From Prauserella halophila (GTDB lineage Bacteria > Actinomycetota > Actinomycetes > Mycobacteriales > Pseudonocardiaceae): a stretch of 64,000 nucleotides of DNA. Location of the stretch: the NCBI RefSeq assembly GCF_024171895.1, contig NZ_JAMTCQ010000014.1:124001-188000 (forward strand). Reading direction: 5' to 3'. Under the pieces are notes generated by a model. That model was given only the letters and a program-made list of their open reading frames with translations. It was not told where the DNA came from and did no database searches. Shown here piece by piece: positions 42,940 through 51,944 of the stretch (its first letter is position 1; each line of letters starts with the position of its first letter). A program made the translations under genes and the position numbers.

Positions 42940-44019
42940 GTGATCAAGGGATTGCTCCGGCAGCGACCGCTGTCCGAACAACCGGGCCATGCGCTGGTCG
43001 GCGTCATCCGGATGCCGGACGCGAAGGTCAGCCCGCTCAACGCGATCGTCCGGCGTATCGTCGGCGCGCTGCTGTTCCTGTTCGTGGCCGTGATCATCGT
43101 GTACATCGGCCGCGACGGGTACACCGATGTGAACGGGGACGGTGTCTCGTTCCTCGACTGCATCTACTACGCGACCGTGTCGCTGTCGACCACCGGCTAC
43201 GGCGACATCGCACCGGTGACCGACTTCGCGCGGTTGATCAACATCATCGTCATCACCCCGCTGCGGGTGGCGTTCCTGATCGTGCTGGTCGGCACCACAC
43301 TGGAAGTGCTGACGGAGCGTTCCCGCCAGGCGCTGCGGATCCAGAAGTGGAGGAACAAGGTGCGAGACCATGTGGTGGTCATCGGATTCGGCACGAAGGG
43401 CCGGTCGGCGATCAACTCCCTGCTGGCCGAGCAGGACGTCGAGGCGAACCAGGTCGTGGTCGTCGACACCGACCAGCAGGCGCTCGACGCCGCCAGCGCG
43501 CTCGGCCTGATCACCGTCCACGGCAGTGCCACCCGTGCCGACGTGCTGCGCGTCGCAGGTGTGCAGCGAGCTCGTTCGGTGGTCATCGCGCCGAACCGCG
43601 ACGACACCGCGGTGCTGGTCACGCTCACGGCGCGCGAGCTGGCGCCGAAGGCGAGCATCCTGGCTTCGGTGCGGGAGGCCGAGAACGTGCACCTGCTGAA
43701 GCAGTCGGGTGCCGATCAGGTCGTGGTCTCCAGCGAGACCGCGGGCAGACTGCTGGGCATGGCCACGCGCACGCCGCTGGTGGTCGACATGGTCGAGGAC
43801 CTGCTCACCCCGGAGACCGGACTGGCGATCGCCGAACGGCCGGTCACGCCGAAGGAGGAGGGCGGTTCACCGCGGCATCTGCCGGACACGGTGCTCGGCC
43901 TCGTCCGTGCGGGGCAGCTCTACCGGGTGGATGCGCCCGAGGCCGATGCCCTCGAACCCGGTGACCGTCTGCTGTATGTCCGTCACACTGCGCAATCGAA
44001 GGATGACGACGACCGCTGA
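42940..44019 (+). CDS. Potassium channel with RCK (TrkA-N) domain, Rv3200c-like
   Basis: 359 aa from GTG 42940. Two transmembrane helices (~35-52 and ~100-120) flank a pore loop with selectivity filter TTGYGD. A cytoplasmic RCK/TrkA-N Rossmann domain ('HVVVIGFGTKGRSAINSLLA', 'VVVVDTDQQALDAASALGLI', 'HGSATRADVLRVAGVQRARS') and a TrkA-C-like tail follow. It forms a ligand-gated K+ channel in the membrane. Its position directly after adnB copies the mycobacterial order. TTG 42931 is an alternative start. Confidence 0.92.
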   Translation: MIKGLLRQRPLSEQPGHALVGVIRMPDAKVSPLNAIVRRIVGALLFLFVAVIIVYIGRDGYTDVNGDGVSFLDCIYYATVSLSTTGYGDIAPVTDFARLINIIVITPLRVAFLIVLVGTTLEVLTERSRQALRIQKWRNKVRDHVVVIGFGTKGRSAINSLLAEQDVEANQVVVVDTDQQALDAASALGLITVHGSATRADVLRVAGVQRARSVVIAPNRDDTAVLVTLTARELAPKASILASVREAENVHLLKQSGADQVVVSSETAGRLLGMATRTPLVVDMVEDLLTPETGLAIAERPVTPKEEGGSPRHLPDTVLGLVRAGQLYRVDAPEADALEPGDRLLYVRHTAQSKDDDDR

Positions 44020-44208
44020 CGAGCGCCCACCGCATCCCCGGTCCGGCGAGCGCTCGACGTTGCCAGTGGTTCGCTGACCTGCGGAGATCTCCTACCTATG
44101 CGCGGGTGGTCGACGTGCGGCGGGCGGTCACGCTGCGAGGTCACGTTGTGATGTTGGCTGCCCCGGCTTTTCTGGGCCGGTGCCGGCATATCTGCGACGA
44201 TTGGGCGC

Positions 44209-44697
44209 GTGCGGCAACAAGCGGAATCGGGCACGTCGGCGATCGCGGTCGGCTGGCGGTCGGGCGGGCTGGCGGTCGTCGCCGGCCTCGTGATCACGGC
44301 GCTGGCGTGGCTGGCCGGCCCGTCGCTGTTCGCCGCGGCCTCCGGTGCGGACCACCGCACCGTCGAGGCCACCGTCACCGAGCCCACGGAGTGCACCGAC
44401 CCGGCCGCGGAGGAGATCGTGCGGTTCACCGACGGTGGCACCACCCGGCAGGGCACGCTCAGCGGCTGCGGGCACGACAAGGACGAAGCCGTGCGGATCG
44501 CCGTCCCCGACGAGCAGGCCGAGCCTGCGGGTGAGCCGTTGCCGGTGCAGCTGGCCAGCACGGACGCCGGCATGAGTGAGCTGGGCCGCTCGCTCGGCAT
44601 GGCGTTGCTCGTCCTGAGCTGCGCCGCGGGCGGCGGCTACGCCTTTCTGGTGGTGCGGGGACGCCGCCAGGGAACCGCGCCGGCGCGGTTCGCGTAG
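44209..44697 (+). CDS. Hypothetical protein with two membrane helices
   Basis: 162 aa. Helix 1 at ~20-43 (GLAVVAGLVITALAWLAGPS), an extracytoplasmic domain of ~85 residues with two Cys that could pair (TECTD, SGCGH), helix 2 at ~128-148 (MALLVLSCAAGGGYAFLVV), and a short basic tail. I do not recognise a family. The GTG start fits the membrane topology. The 189 bp upstream holds nothing recognised. Confidence 0.7.
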   Translation: MRQQAESGTSAIAVGWRSGGLAVVAGLVITALAWLAGPSLFAAASGADHRTVEATVTEPTECTDPAAEEIVRFTDGGTTRQGTLSGCGHDKDEAVRIAVPDEQAEPAGEPLPVQLASTDAGMSELGRSLGMALLVLSCAAGGGYAFLVVRGRRQGTAPARFA

Positions 44698-44728
44698 CCG
44701 TACCCGGGGGGAGGGGTGCAGACCGGGG

Positions 44729-45700
44729 TCAGGACACCTCCGAGGCCTCGGAGGTGAAGGTGTTGCAGTCGATGCTGCGGTTCGACTCCGCCCCCGCGCG
44801 CCACCAGGCCGCGTAGTTGGCGTTCGACCCGTGGTCGGTGGTGCCGGAGGTGTCGTCGCCGCGGGTGTCCTGGTCGTACCAGGCGGCGTCGAACATCTGC
44901 TGGGTGACACCGTCGGGACCGCTGCGGCCGGTGTGGGCGCCCATGAACATGCCGGAGAAGCACTGCGCCTGCAGCTCCCGCCTGCGCGAGAGATCCTGTC
45001 CCTCGTCGCTGTGCTGGCCGACCGCGTTGATCTGCGCCCACACACCGTCCATGATCCCCGCGACCTCCTGTACGTGGTGGCCGTACTCGTGGGCCAGCAC
45101 GGACAGGTAGATGCCTGCCTGCTCGCCGTAGTAGTCGGTCTGCAGCCCGCCGAACGGCACGTAGAGGTGGTCGTTGCAGTAGTAGGCCGCGGTCGTCACG
45201 TCGACCTGGATGTCCCCGCACGGCGTGCGGAACGACGTGCCGTCGGGGAAGTGCAGCGTGGGTTCGCGGAACGGCAGGTCGTAGCGGCGCAGGAACGGCT
45301 CCCACGCGCGGTTGAGGCAGTCGGTCGCGGTGGTGAAGAACTGCTTCGCCGCCTCGGGGCTGCTCTCCCACGGGGGAAGCGAGCACGTCACGGCCTGCAG
45401 CCCCGCGTCGGGATCCTTCAGCAGCGGGCGGTCGCCCAGGGCGCGGATGTTTCCCGGCACCGTTTCCGTGGCCCGCGCCGACCCCGCGTGGCCGCCGCCG
45501 GAGGGAGCGCCGCTGTCCTCGTCGTCGCCGGTGAAGACGACCAGTGCCAGCACGCTCGCCAGTGCGAGCAGCACGACACCGGCCAGCGAGAACACGGCGA
45601 GCGGCACGCGGGCGCGGGTGCCGCCGCGCCGCGTGCGAGCGGGATCCGGCGTGTCGCCGGAATCCTCACCGGACGGTGTGTCCGGCCCGGAATCTGTCAT
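44729..45700 (-). CDS. Neutral zinc metallopeptidase (YpfJ-like), copy A
   Basis: 323 aa: a polar N-terminus, one transmembrane helix at ~35-55 (PLAVFSLAGVVLLALASVLA) and an extracytoplasmic peptidase domain with zinc motif HEYGHH, 'RRELQAQCFSGMFMGAHTGR' (third ligand Glu) and 'DHGSNANYAAWWRAG'. Four or more Cys probably form disulfides. It is a tandem paralogue of the next gene upstream. The family is annotated as putative neutral zinc metallopeptidase; physiological substrate unknown. ATG 45700 is chosen as the last Met before the charged pre-helix segment. Confidence 0.88.
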   Translation of the reverse strand: MTDSGPDTPSGEDSGDTPDPARTRRGGTRARVPLAVFSLAGVVLLALASVLALVVFTGDDEDSGAPSGGGHAGSARATETVPGNIRALGDRPLLKDPDAGLQAVTCSLPPWESSPEAAKQFFTTATDCLNRAWEPFLRRYDLPFREPTLHFPDGTSFRTPCGDIQVDVTTAAYYCNDHLYVPFGGLQTDYYGEQAGIYLSVLAHEYGHHVQEVAGIMDGVWAQINAVGQHSDEGQDLSRRRELQAQCFSGMFMGAHTGRSGPDGVTQQMFDAAWYDQDTRGDDTSGTTDHGSNANYAAWWRAGAESNRSIDCNTFTSEASEVS

Positions 45701-45898
45701 GTCGCGGCCCCGTCCGGTTCGCTGGTCGCTTCCCTCACCATAGCCGGGCACTCTAGGTACAACCGCGGGGCGAGTGGCGCCGACGCTCCGTCGAGGCGGG
45801 ACACTCCGTCGGTTCGGGACTGCGGCGCCGGGCCGGGTCGGGTCGGGTGGAAACATCGGCCGGGGCGCCGCGGGCACGGAGCATCAGGGCACGGAGCG

Positions 45899-47158
45899 TC
45901 AGGACACGGAGCCGGCGTCGGCGAGCCAGGTGTTGCACTGGTAGAGGCGGTTGTCGCGGCTGCCCTGCTGCCACCAGGCCGCGTAGTTCGCGTTCGAGCC
46001 GTGGTCGTTGGTGCCGGACGTGTCGTCGCCGCGGGTCTGCTGCTCGTTCCAGGCGTTGTTGAGCATTCTCTGGGTGATGCCGTTCGGGCCGCTGCGCCCG
46101 GTGTGGGACCCCATGAACATGCCCGAGAAGCACTGGGCCTGCAGTTCCACCCGCCGGGAGACCGCGTCACCCTTCGTCGTGCCGAGTCCGCCCGCGTCCT
46201 CGATCTGCCGCCAGGCCGTTTGGGATATGCCGGACATGTGCTGAACGTGGTGGCCGTACTCGTGGGCCAGCAAGGCGAGGTGGACGCCCGGCTGGTTCGG
46301 CCGATCGCCGAACTGCAGCCCGGCGATCGGCATGTACAGATCTCCCCGGCAGTACAGGGCTGCCTGCGTGATGTCGACCTGCTGCTTGCCACACGGCGTG
46401 CTGTACGAGCGGCCGCTCGGGAAGTGCAGCGTCGGCCGTTCGAACGGCAGGTTGTAGGCGCGCAGCAGATCGCCCCACGTGGTGTTCAGACAGTCGTTCG
46501 CCGCGGTGAGGAACGCTTTCGCCGCCGAGGCGGTGTCCTGCCACGCCGGCAGCGGGCACGCGTTCGCCGTGAGGCCGCCGTCCTCGTTCCCGAACAGCGG
46601 GTGGTGGCCCAGCTTGTAGACCTTTCGGGGGCCTGCGGGCGCTTCGACGCCGCCGGACTCCTCGGTGAACGTGACGATGCTGCCCGTCGTACTGGGCTCG
46701 GCCACGCTCGAGGAGGACGTGGTGTCCGTCGTCGTCCCGGTGGTCGGCGCCGGCTCCGACGTGATCTCCGACGTCGTGGGCGCGTCCACGCCGCGATGCG
46801 CGTACCGCTCGGACGTGTCGCTTCCGCCGGTCAGCGTTGCGATGAGGACCACGACCAGCCCCAGTACGCCGACCCCGCCGAGTGCGGCCGCGATCACCGG
46901 ACCGTTCGACTTCGGCGGCCGCGGCGGTCCGTACTGCGGGGAACCGTACTGCGGGGAGCCGTACGGGGGCGGTCCGTACTGGGGAGCGCCGTACTGGGGA
47001 GCGCCGTGCTGGGGCGATCCGGCCGGTGGGGGCCCGCCGTGCTGGGCAGGGCCGTGCCCGCCCTGCGGATGCCGGTGGCCGGGTGCGCCCGGTGGCGGCT
47101 GCTGCCCGTAGGGATCGCCACCGGGCGGTCCGTACGGGCCGGGCGGTGGTTGCGTCAT
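45899..47158 (-). CDS. Neutral zinc metallopeptidase (YpfJ-like), copy B with Pro/Gly/Tyr-rich N-terminus
   Basis: 419 aa. The N-terminal ~80 residues are a Pro-Gly-Gln-Tyr-rich cytoplasmic tail with (S/A)PQYG repeats, then a transmembrane helix (~89-110, VIAAALGGVGVLGLVVVLIA), a Ser/Thr linker and a peptidase domain closely parallel to copy A: 'LLAHEYGHHVQHMSGISQTA', 'RRVELQAQCFSGMFMGSHTG', 'DHGSNANYAAWWQQG'. Repeats in the tail are coded by short tandem DNA repeats (46931-47000). Copy A lies 198 bp downstream on the same strand. Confidence 0.9.
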   Translation of the reverse strand: MTQPPPGPYGPPGGDPYGQQPPPGAPGHRHPQGGHGPAQHGGPPPAGSPQHGAPQYGAPQYGPPPYGSPQYGSPQYGPPRPPKSNGPVIAAALGGVGVLGLVVVLIATLTGGSDTSERYAHRGVDAPTTSEITSEPAPTTGTTTDTTSSSSVAEPSTTGSIVTFTEESGGVEAPAGPRKVYKLGHHPLFGNEDGGLTANACPLPAWQDTASAAKAFLTAANDCLNTTWGDLLRAYNLPFERPTLHFPSGRSYSTPCGKQQVDITQAALYCRGDLYMPIAGLQFGDRPNQPGVHLALLAHEYGHHVQHMSGISQTAWRQIEDAGGLGTTKGDAVSRRVELQAQCFSGMFMGSHTGRSGPNGITQRMLNNAWNEQQTRGDDTSGTNDHGSNANYAAWWQQGSRDNRLYQCNTWLADAGSVS

Positions 47159-47272
47159 ACGGCGTAGTCCCCCAGTGACGATCGCGTGCGCGCCAGAGCA
47201 TAAGTGACGCCGAGTCCGCTCACGGTGCGGTCCTCCCTGTTCCCGCGGGGCGCGGATGGCAGGATCGGCGTT

Positions 47273-48229
47273 ATGAGCGATTCGAGTGGCATGTCGAACG
47301 GTGATTCCGAGCTGCCCCGCTACCCGTCGTCGGGCGGCGGTGACGTGGGACGGCAGCCCGGGGTGGTCCCGTTGGAGCCGCTGCGCCTCGGCGAGGTCAT
47401 CGGGGGAGCGTTCGCGACGATGCGTGCGTACGCGGGCATCGTGTTCGGTACGTCGTTCGTCATCGCGGTGATCAGCGCCGCCGTGTCCTACTTCGTGACG
47501 CGGTCGATGCTCGCCGACGTCGCGCAGATCGACGCGGCCGCGTCGCCGGAACGGCAGATGCAGCAGCTGGAGAACATGCTCGGGGACATGCTGCCCGCGT
47601 TCGGCATCCAGCTCGCCGTCATGCTGCTGGTGCAGGCCGTGCTCACGGGGCTGCTGATGACCGTGGTCGGCCGTGCCGTGCTCGGCAAGCCGATCACGTT
47701 CGGCGAGGCGTGGGCCGAGCTCAAGCCGCGGCTGCTGTCCGTGCTCGGCCTGGCGGTCGTCATCACGGTGCTGCAGATGGTCGTCGGCGGTGTGCTCGGG
47801 GCCCTGTTCATCACGACGATGGGTGCCTTCGGGGCGCTGCTGACGCTGCTGCCGGTCATCGCGATCTGGGTCTACCTGAGCCTGGCGACGGCGGCGCTGG
47901 TTCTCGAGCGCGGCACGATCGGTTCCGCGATCAAGCGGTCGGTCGCCCTGGTCAAGGGCTCGTGGTGGCGGGTGTTCGGGTTCCTGCTCGTGTCCGTGGT
48001 CATCAGCATCGGGGTCAGCCTGGTCGTGGGGCTTCCGTTCTCGCTGGCCTCGCCCGCGCCGGGCGAGGCGCTCAGCGGCGGCGACGTGCTCGTCCAGGAG
48101 ATCGGCACCGTCATCACCAGCACGATCATCACGCCGTTCATGTCGCTGGTCGCCGCGCTGATCTACATCGACCAGCGCATCCGCCGCGAGAACCTCGCCC
48201 CGGAGCTGCGCCGCGCCGCCGGCAGGTGA
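47273..48229 (+). CDS. Polytopic membrane protein, copy 1 of tandem pair
   Basis: 318 aa with a conserved cytoplasmic head ('SGMSNGDSELPRYPSSGGGD', 'VPLEPLRLGEVIGGAFATMR') and about six transmembrane helices. Signatures such as 'VVGRAVLGKPITFGEAWAEL', 'LSLATAALVLERGTIGSAIK' and 'RSVALVKGSWWRVFGFLLV' recall the glycerophosphoryl-diester-phosphodiesterase membrane-domain / DUF7544-like group. No catalytic motif; function unknown. CAGGAT 7 nt before the ATG could be the -10 of a leaderless mRNA. Confidence 0.82.
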   Translation: MSDSSGMSNGDSELPRYPSSGGGDVGRQPGVVPLEPLRLGEVIGGAFATMRAYAGIVFGTSFVIAVISAAVSYFVTRSMLADVAQIDAAASPERQMQQLENMLGDMLPAFGIQLAVMLLVQAVLTGLLMTVVGRAVLGKPITFGEAWAELKPRLLSVLGLAVVITVLQMVVGGVLGALFITTMGAFGALLTLLPVIAIWVYLSLATAALVLERGTIGSAIKRSVALVKGSWWRVFGFLLVSVVISIGVSLVVGLPFSLASPAPGEALSGGDVLVQEIGTVITSTIITPFMSLVAALIYIDQRIRRENLAPELRRAAGR

Positions 48230-48304
48230 GCGCCGGGTCACGACGCCGACTCCCGACCAACGTCGGGGTCTGCCACCCGGACCGCGGGTGACAGAGTCTG
48301 CGTT

Positions 48305-49198
48305 ATGAGCGATTCGGGTGATATGTCGAACGGCGACGGCTCGGAGCTGCCGCGTTACCCGTCGCCGGGCGACGGGGACGGGGGACCGCAGCCCGGGGTG
48401 GTCCCGCTGCGCCCGCTGCGGTTGGCCGAGATCACCGAGGGTGCCGTGGCCACGATGTGCAGGTACGCCCGGGTCGTTTTCCCTGCTTCGGCCGTCATCG
48501 CGGTGGTCGGCGTCGTGCTGGTGTTCCTCACCGAGGTGTACGGGCTGCCCGTGCGGCGGGGGTGGCAGACGCCGGTGAACGAGCTGCTCGCCAGCTTCGC
48601 CGGTGTGCTCGTCACGCTGCTGACCCACGCGCTCGTCGTCGGCGTCCTGACGGTGGTGGTCGGCCGCGCAGTGCTGGGCGAGCCGATCACGTTCGGCGAG
48701 GCGTGGGCCGAGCTGCGACCGCGGCTGCTGCCGCTGTTCGGGCTGACCGTCGTCGTCACGGTGATCACCACGGTCGGCCTGATGCTGCTGGTCCTCCCCG
48801 GAATCGCGGCCTACGTGTTCCTCAGCCTGGCCGTGCCTGCGCTGATGCAGGAACGCGGCACGGTCGCCGAAGGGCTGAAGCGATCGGTGAACCTGGTCGG
48901 CGGCTCGTGGTGGCGCGTGTCCGGCCTGCTGGTCGTGGCACTGCTGATCACGCTGCTGGTCAGCCTGGTCGTCCAGCTGCTGTTCGCGCAGCTGCTGCCA
49001 CTGGGAGCGGGTACCACGCCGTTGGCGGACGACACGCTGACCGGGCACCGGCTCATCCTCGGGATCGGGAGCGTCGTCGCCCAGACCGTCGCGGTGCCGT
49101 TCAGTGCCGCCGTCACCGCGTTGATCTACCTCGACCAGCGGATGCGGCGCGAGAACCTGGGTTCCGAGCTCCGGCGTACGGCAGGGCTGTCGGGCTGA
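48305..49198 (+). CDS. Polytopic membrane protein, copy 2 of tandem pair
   Basis: 297 aa, clearly paralogous to the preceding gene: the same head ('DMSNGDGSELPRYPSPGDGD', 'VPLRPLRLAEITEGAVATM'), the same core ('VVGRAVLGEPITFGEAWAEL', 'ERGTVAEGLKRSVNLVGGSW') and about six helices. The immediate 5' context (CAG-G/A-G-T then CTGCGTTATGAGC) is also shared, so the duplication included the start region. A perfect hairpin overlaps the stop codon. Function unknown. Confidence 0.82.
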   Translation: MSDSGDMSNGDGSELPRYPSPGDGDGGPQPGVVPLRPLRLAEITEGAVATMCRYARVVFPASAVIAVVGVVLVFLTEVYGLPVRRGWQTPVNELLASFAGVLVTLLTHALVVGVLTVVVGRAVLGEPITFGEAWAELRPRLLPLFGLTVVVTVITTVGLMLLVLPGIAAYVFLSLAVPALMQERGTVAEGLKRSVNLVGGSWWRVSGLLVVALLITLLVSLVVQLLFAQLLPLGAGTTPLADDTLTGHRLILGIGSVVAQTVAVPFSAAVTALIYLDQRMRRENLGSELRRTAGLSG

Positions 49199-49210
49199 CG
49201 CCCGACAGCC
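49185..49210 (+). terminator. Hairpin overlapping the stop codon of the second membrane gene
   Basis: GGCTGTCGGGC (49185-49195) pairs perfectly with GCCCGACAGCC (49200-49210); the TGA lies at the loop (49196-49198). Confidence 0.8.
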
Positions 49211-49263
49211 GCCGGGCAGCGGCCCGATACCGGTGAAGGAGACGTGACCGCGCGGGCCTCCCG

Positions 49264-49269
49264 TAGAGT
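49264..49269 (+). promoter_or_regulatory. -10 box of a leaderless transcript
   Basis: TAGAGT ends 6 nt before ATG 49276, so transcription would start at or beside the A of the initiator. No ribosome site can fit in the leader. Confidence 0.6.
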
Positions 49270-49275
49270 GGCCCC

Positions 49276-50562
49276 ATGGCCGAACCCGTTCTCCACAGAC
49301 TGACCCTGGACAACGGCCTACGGGTAGTTCTCGCGCCGGACCGGAGCGCCCCGGTCGTCGGCGTCAGCGTGCACTACGACGTGGGTTTCCGTTCCGAACC
49401 CGAAGGTCGCACCGGCTTCGCGCACCTGTTCGAGCACCTGATGTTCCAGGGCAGCGAAAGCCTCGAGAAGCTGGCTCATTTCCGGCACGTCCAGGGCAGT
49501 GGAGGCTCGTTCAACGGGTCGACCCACCCGGACTACACGGACTACTTCGAGGTGCTGCCGTCCGCGGCGCTCGAACGCGCGCTGTTCCTCGAGGCGGACC
49601 GCATGCGCGCGCCGAAGCTGACCGCCGAGAACCTGGCCAACCAGATCGACGTGGTCAAGGAGGAGATCCGGCTCAACGTGCTGAACCGGCCCTACGGCGG
49701 GTTCCCGTGGATCCTGCTGCCGCCGGTGCTGTACAACACGTTCCCCAACGCGCACAACGGCTACGGCGACTTCACCGATCTCGAGCAAGCCAGCCTCGAG
49801 GACTGTGCGGCGTTCTTCGACACCTACTACGCGCCCGCCAACGCGGTACTCACCGTCGCGGGTGACATCGAGGTCGACCGGGCGCGAGCGCTGATCGAGA
49901 AACACTTCGGCGACGTGCCCGCGCGCCCGCGGCCCGAGCGGCCGTCGTTCGCCGAACCCCGGCCGACGAGCGAGATCCGCGAGACGCACGCCGACCCGCA
50001 CGCACCGCTGCCCGCGCTGGCCGTCGGCTATCGCATGCCCGACCCGGTCGGCGAGCTCGAGGCCTACCTGGCGCACCTCGTGCTCGCCAGCGTTCTCGTC
50101 GACGGCGACGGATCCCGGTTGCAGCAGCGCCTCGTGCACGGGCAGCCGCTCGTCACCGACATCAGCGCCGGTGCGGGACTGTTCGGGCCCTTCGAGGCGC
50201 GCGACCCCGACACGTTCTCGATCACCGCGATGCACACGCCCGACGTCGGGGTGGACCGCATCCTCGGTGCCGTCGACGAGGAGCTGGACTCGATCGCCGC
50301 GCAACCGCCCACGGCCGACGAACTGGCACGGGTCACGGCGCGGTGGAGCGCGATGTTGCACGCCGACCACGACCGGCTCGTGAACCGCACCCTCGGGTTC
50401 GGCTCGTTCGAACTGCTCTACGGCGACGCCGCGCTCATGCACGAAGTCGCCGACCGCATCGCCGCCGTCTCGGCGGACCAGGTGTCGCACGCGGCGAAGG
50501 GCCTGCGGCCGGATTCGCGCGCCGTCCTTCTCGTCGAGCCCGCGCAGGGAGGTACCCAGTGA
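49276..50562 (+). CDS. M16-family zinc peptidase (active subunit)
   Basis: 428 aa with the inverted zinc motif H50-L-F-E53-H54 and a distal acidic region (NQIDVVKEEIRLNV) supplying the third ligand. Typical M16 features include 'GLRVVLAPDRSAPVVGVSVH', 'GGSFNGSTHPDYTDYFEVLP' and 'YYAPANAVLTVAGDIE'. It pairs with the next gene, which lacks the metal motif, as in bacterial heterodimeric M16B peptidases. No signal peptide. Probably degrades short peptides in the cytoplasm. Confidence 0.92.
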   Translation: MAEPVLHRLTLDNGLRVVLAPDRSAPVVGVSVHYDVGFRSEPEGRTGFAHLFEHLMFQGSESLEKLAHFRHVQGSGGSFNGSTHPDYTDYFEVLPSAALERALFLEADRMRAPKLTAENLANQIDVVKEEIRLNVLNRPYGGFPWILLPPVLYNTFPNAHNGYGDFTDLEQASLEDCAAFFDTYYAPANAVLTVAGDIEVDRARALIEKHFGDVPARPRPERPSFAEPRPTSEIRETHADPHAPLPALAVGYRMPDPVGELEAYLAHLVLASVLVDGDGSRLQQRLVHGQPLVTDISAGAGLFGPFEARDPDTFSITAMHTPDVGVDRILGAVDEELDSIAAQPPTADELARVTARWSAMLHADHDRLVNRTLGFGSFELLYGDAALMHEVADRIAAVSADQVSHAAKGLRPDSRAVLLVEPAQGGTQ

Positions 50563-51944
50563 CCGCATCGCAGACCCACCGGACCGCGGAGGAGATCGGC
50601 CGGACACCGGCAGGGCCGCGGGAGCTGCCGCCGCTGGGCGACCAGCGCACGGCGGTTCCACCGGAACACGTCGACACCGAGATCGACAACGGACTGCGGG
50701 TGCTGGCGGTGCGCAAACCCGGCTCGCCGATGGCCGAGCTGCGCATGACGATCCCGTTCGCCGGCGACGACCCGCTGCACCCGGCGACGGCCGAGGTGCT
50801 GGCCGACACGATCGCCACCGGCACGCGCCGTCGTGACCGGGTCGCGATGGACACCGACCTGGCGCTCATCGGTGGCGACCTCGGCGTGGCCGTCGACCCC
50901 GAGCACCTGTCCATCTCGGCGAGCGCGCTGGCGAGCGGCCTGCCGACGCTGCTCGACGTGCTCGGCGACATCCTCACCGAAGCCACCTACGCCGACCACG
51001 AGGTCGAGCGCGAGGCGGCGCGGCTGGTCGAACGCCTGGCCGTCGCACGCACGCAGCCGCGCGTGATCGCGCGCGAGGCGCTGCAGCGGCAGCGGTACGG
51101 CGACCACCCGTACACCCGCGAGGTGCCGCAGCTCGAGGACGTCCAGCAGGTGACGCCGGACGCGGTGCGCGCGCTGCACCCCGCGGCGGTCCTGCCGCGC
51201 GGCTCGGTGCTGGTGCTCGTCGGCGACATCGATCCGCAGTCCGCGGTGGCCGAGGTCGAACAGGCTCTGCACGGCTGGCGGTCCGACGCCGTCGCGCGGG
51301 ATCTGCCCGAGCTGCCCGGCCTGGCGGGCGGCGACCTGGAGCTCGTGCCGCGCGCGGGTGCCGTGCAGTCGCAGATCCGCCTGTCGGCGCAGAGCCTGCC
51401 GCGCACCGCGGAGCGCTACCCGGCACTGCAGCTGGCGAACCTGACCTTCGGCGGCTATTTCTCGTCGCGCCTGGTGGAGAACATCCGCGAGGACAAGGGC
51501 TACACCTACGGGGCCCACTCCGGATTCGAGTTCACCGGCGGCACGGCGACCGTGCAGGTCGACGCCGACACCGCGAGCGACGTCACCGCGGCAGCGCTGC
51601 TGGAGACACGCTACGAACTCGGCAGGCTCGGCCTCGTACCGCCGACCGACTCCGAGGTCGACACGGTGCGCCAGTACGCCACCGGAACCCTGTTGATCGG
51701 GTCGGCTTCGCAGGCGGGGCTGGCCAACCAGCTGATCGGCCTCGCCGCCGTGGGCCTCGGGCTCGACTGGCTGCTCGGCCATCCGCAGCGGCTCGCCGCG
51801 GTGACCACCGAGCAGGTGGCCGAGGCGGCGCTGGAGATCTTCGCGCCGACCCGGTTCACCGGTGTCGTCGTCGGGGACGCCGACGTGCTCGGCCCGCAGC
51901 TCGAGGCGCTCGGCGGTGTGCGCGTCGCGGACCGGGAATCGTGA
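50559..51944 (+). CDS. M16-family peptidase-like (inactive partner)
   Basis: 461 aa from GTG 50559 (GTGA overlap). The M16 fold is clear ('DTEIDNGLRVLAVRKPGSPM', 'LDVLGDILTEATYADHEVER', 'QRYGDHPYTREVPQ', 'GGYFSSRLVENIREDKGYTY') but no HxxEH is present. The R/Y motif near the C-terminus that binds substrate in the non-catalytic subunit is retained (REDKGYTYGAHS). With the previous gene it would form one active peptidase. The GTGA junction downstream couples it to nudC. Confidence 0.9.
   Translation: MTASQTHRTAEEIGRTPAGPRELPPLGDQRTAVPPEHVDTEIDNGLRVLAVRKPGSPMAELRMTIPFAGDDPLHPATAEVLADTIATGTRRRDRVAMDTDLALIGGDLGVAVDPEHLSISASALASGLPTLLDVLGDILTEATYADHEVEREAARLVERLAVARTQPRVIAREALQRQRYGDHPYTREVPQLEDVQQVTPDAVRALHPAAVLPRGSVLVLVGDIDPQSAVAEVEQALHGWRSDAVARDLPELPGLAGGDLELVPRAGAVQSQIRLSAQSLPRTAERYPALQLANLTFGGYFSSRLVENIREDKGYTYGAHSGFEFTGGTATVQVDADTASDVTAAALLETRYELGRLGLVPPTDSEVDTVRQYATGTLLIGSASQAGLANQLIGLAAVGLGLDWLLGHPQRLAAVTTEQVAEAALEIFAPTRFTGVVVGDADVLGPQLEALGGVRVADRES

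Noticed and set aside
45899-49048. Very long open frame antisense to the duplicated membrane protein genes
   Set aside because: It joins the peptidase frame to Arg/His/Asp-rich antisense codons with no family motif; typical of high-GC mirror frames. The plus-strand membrane proteins are clearly real.
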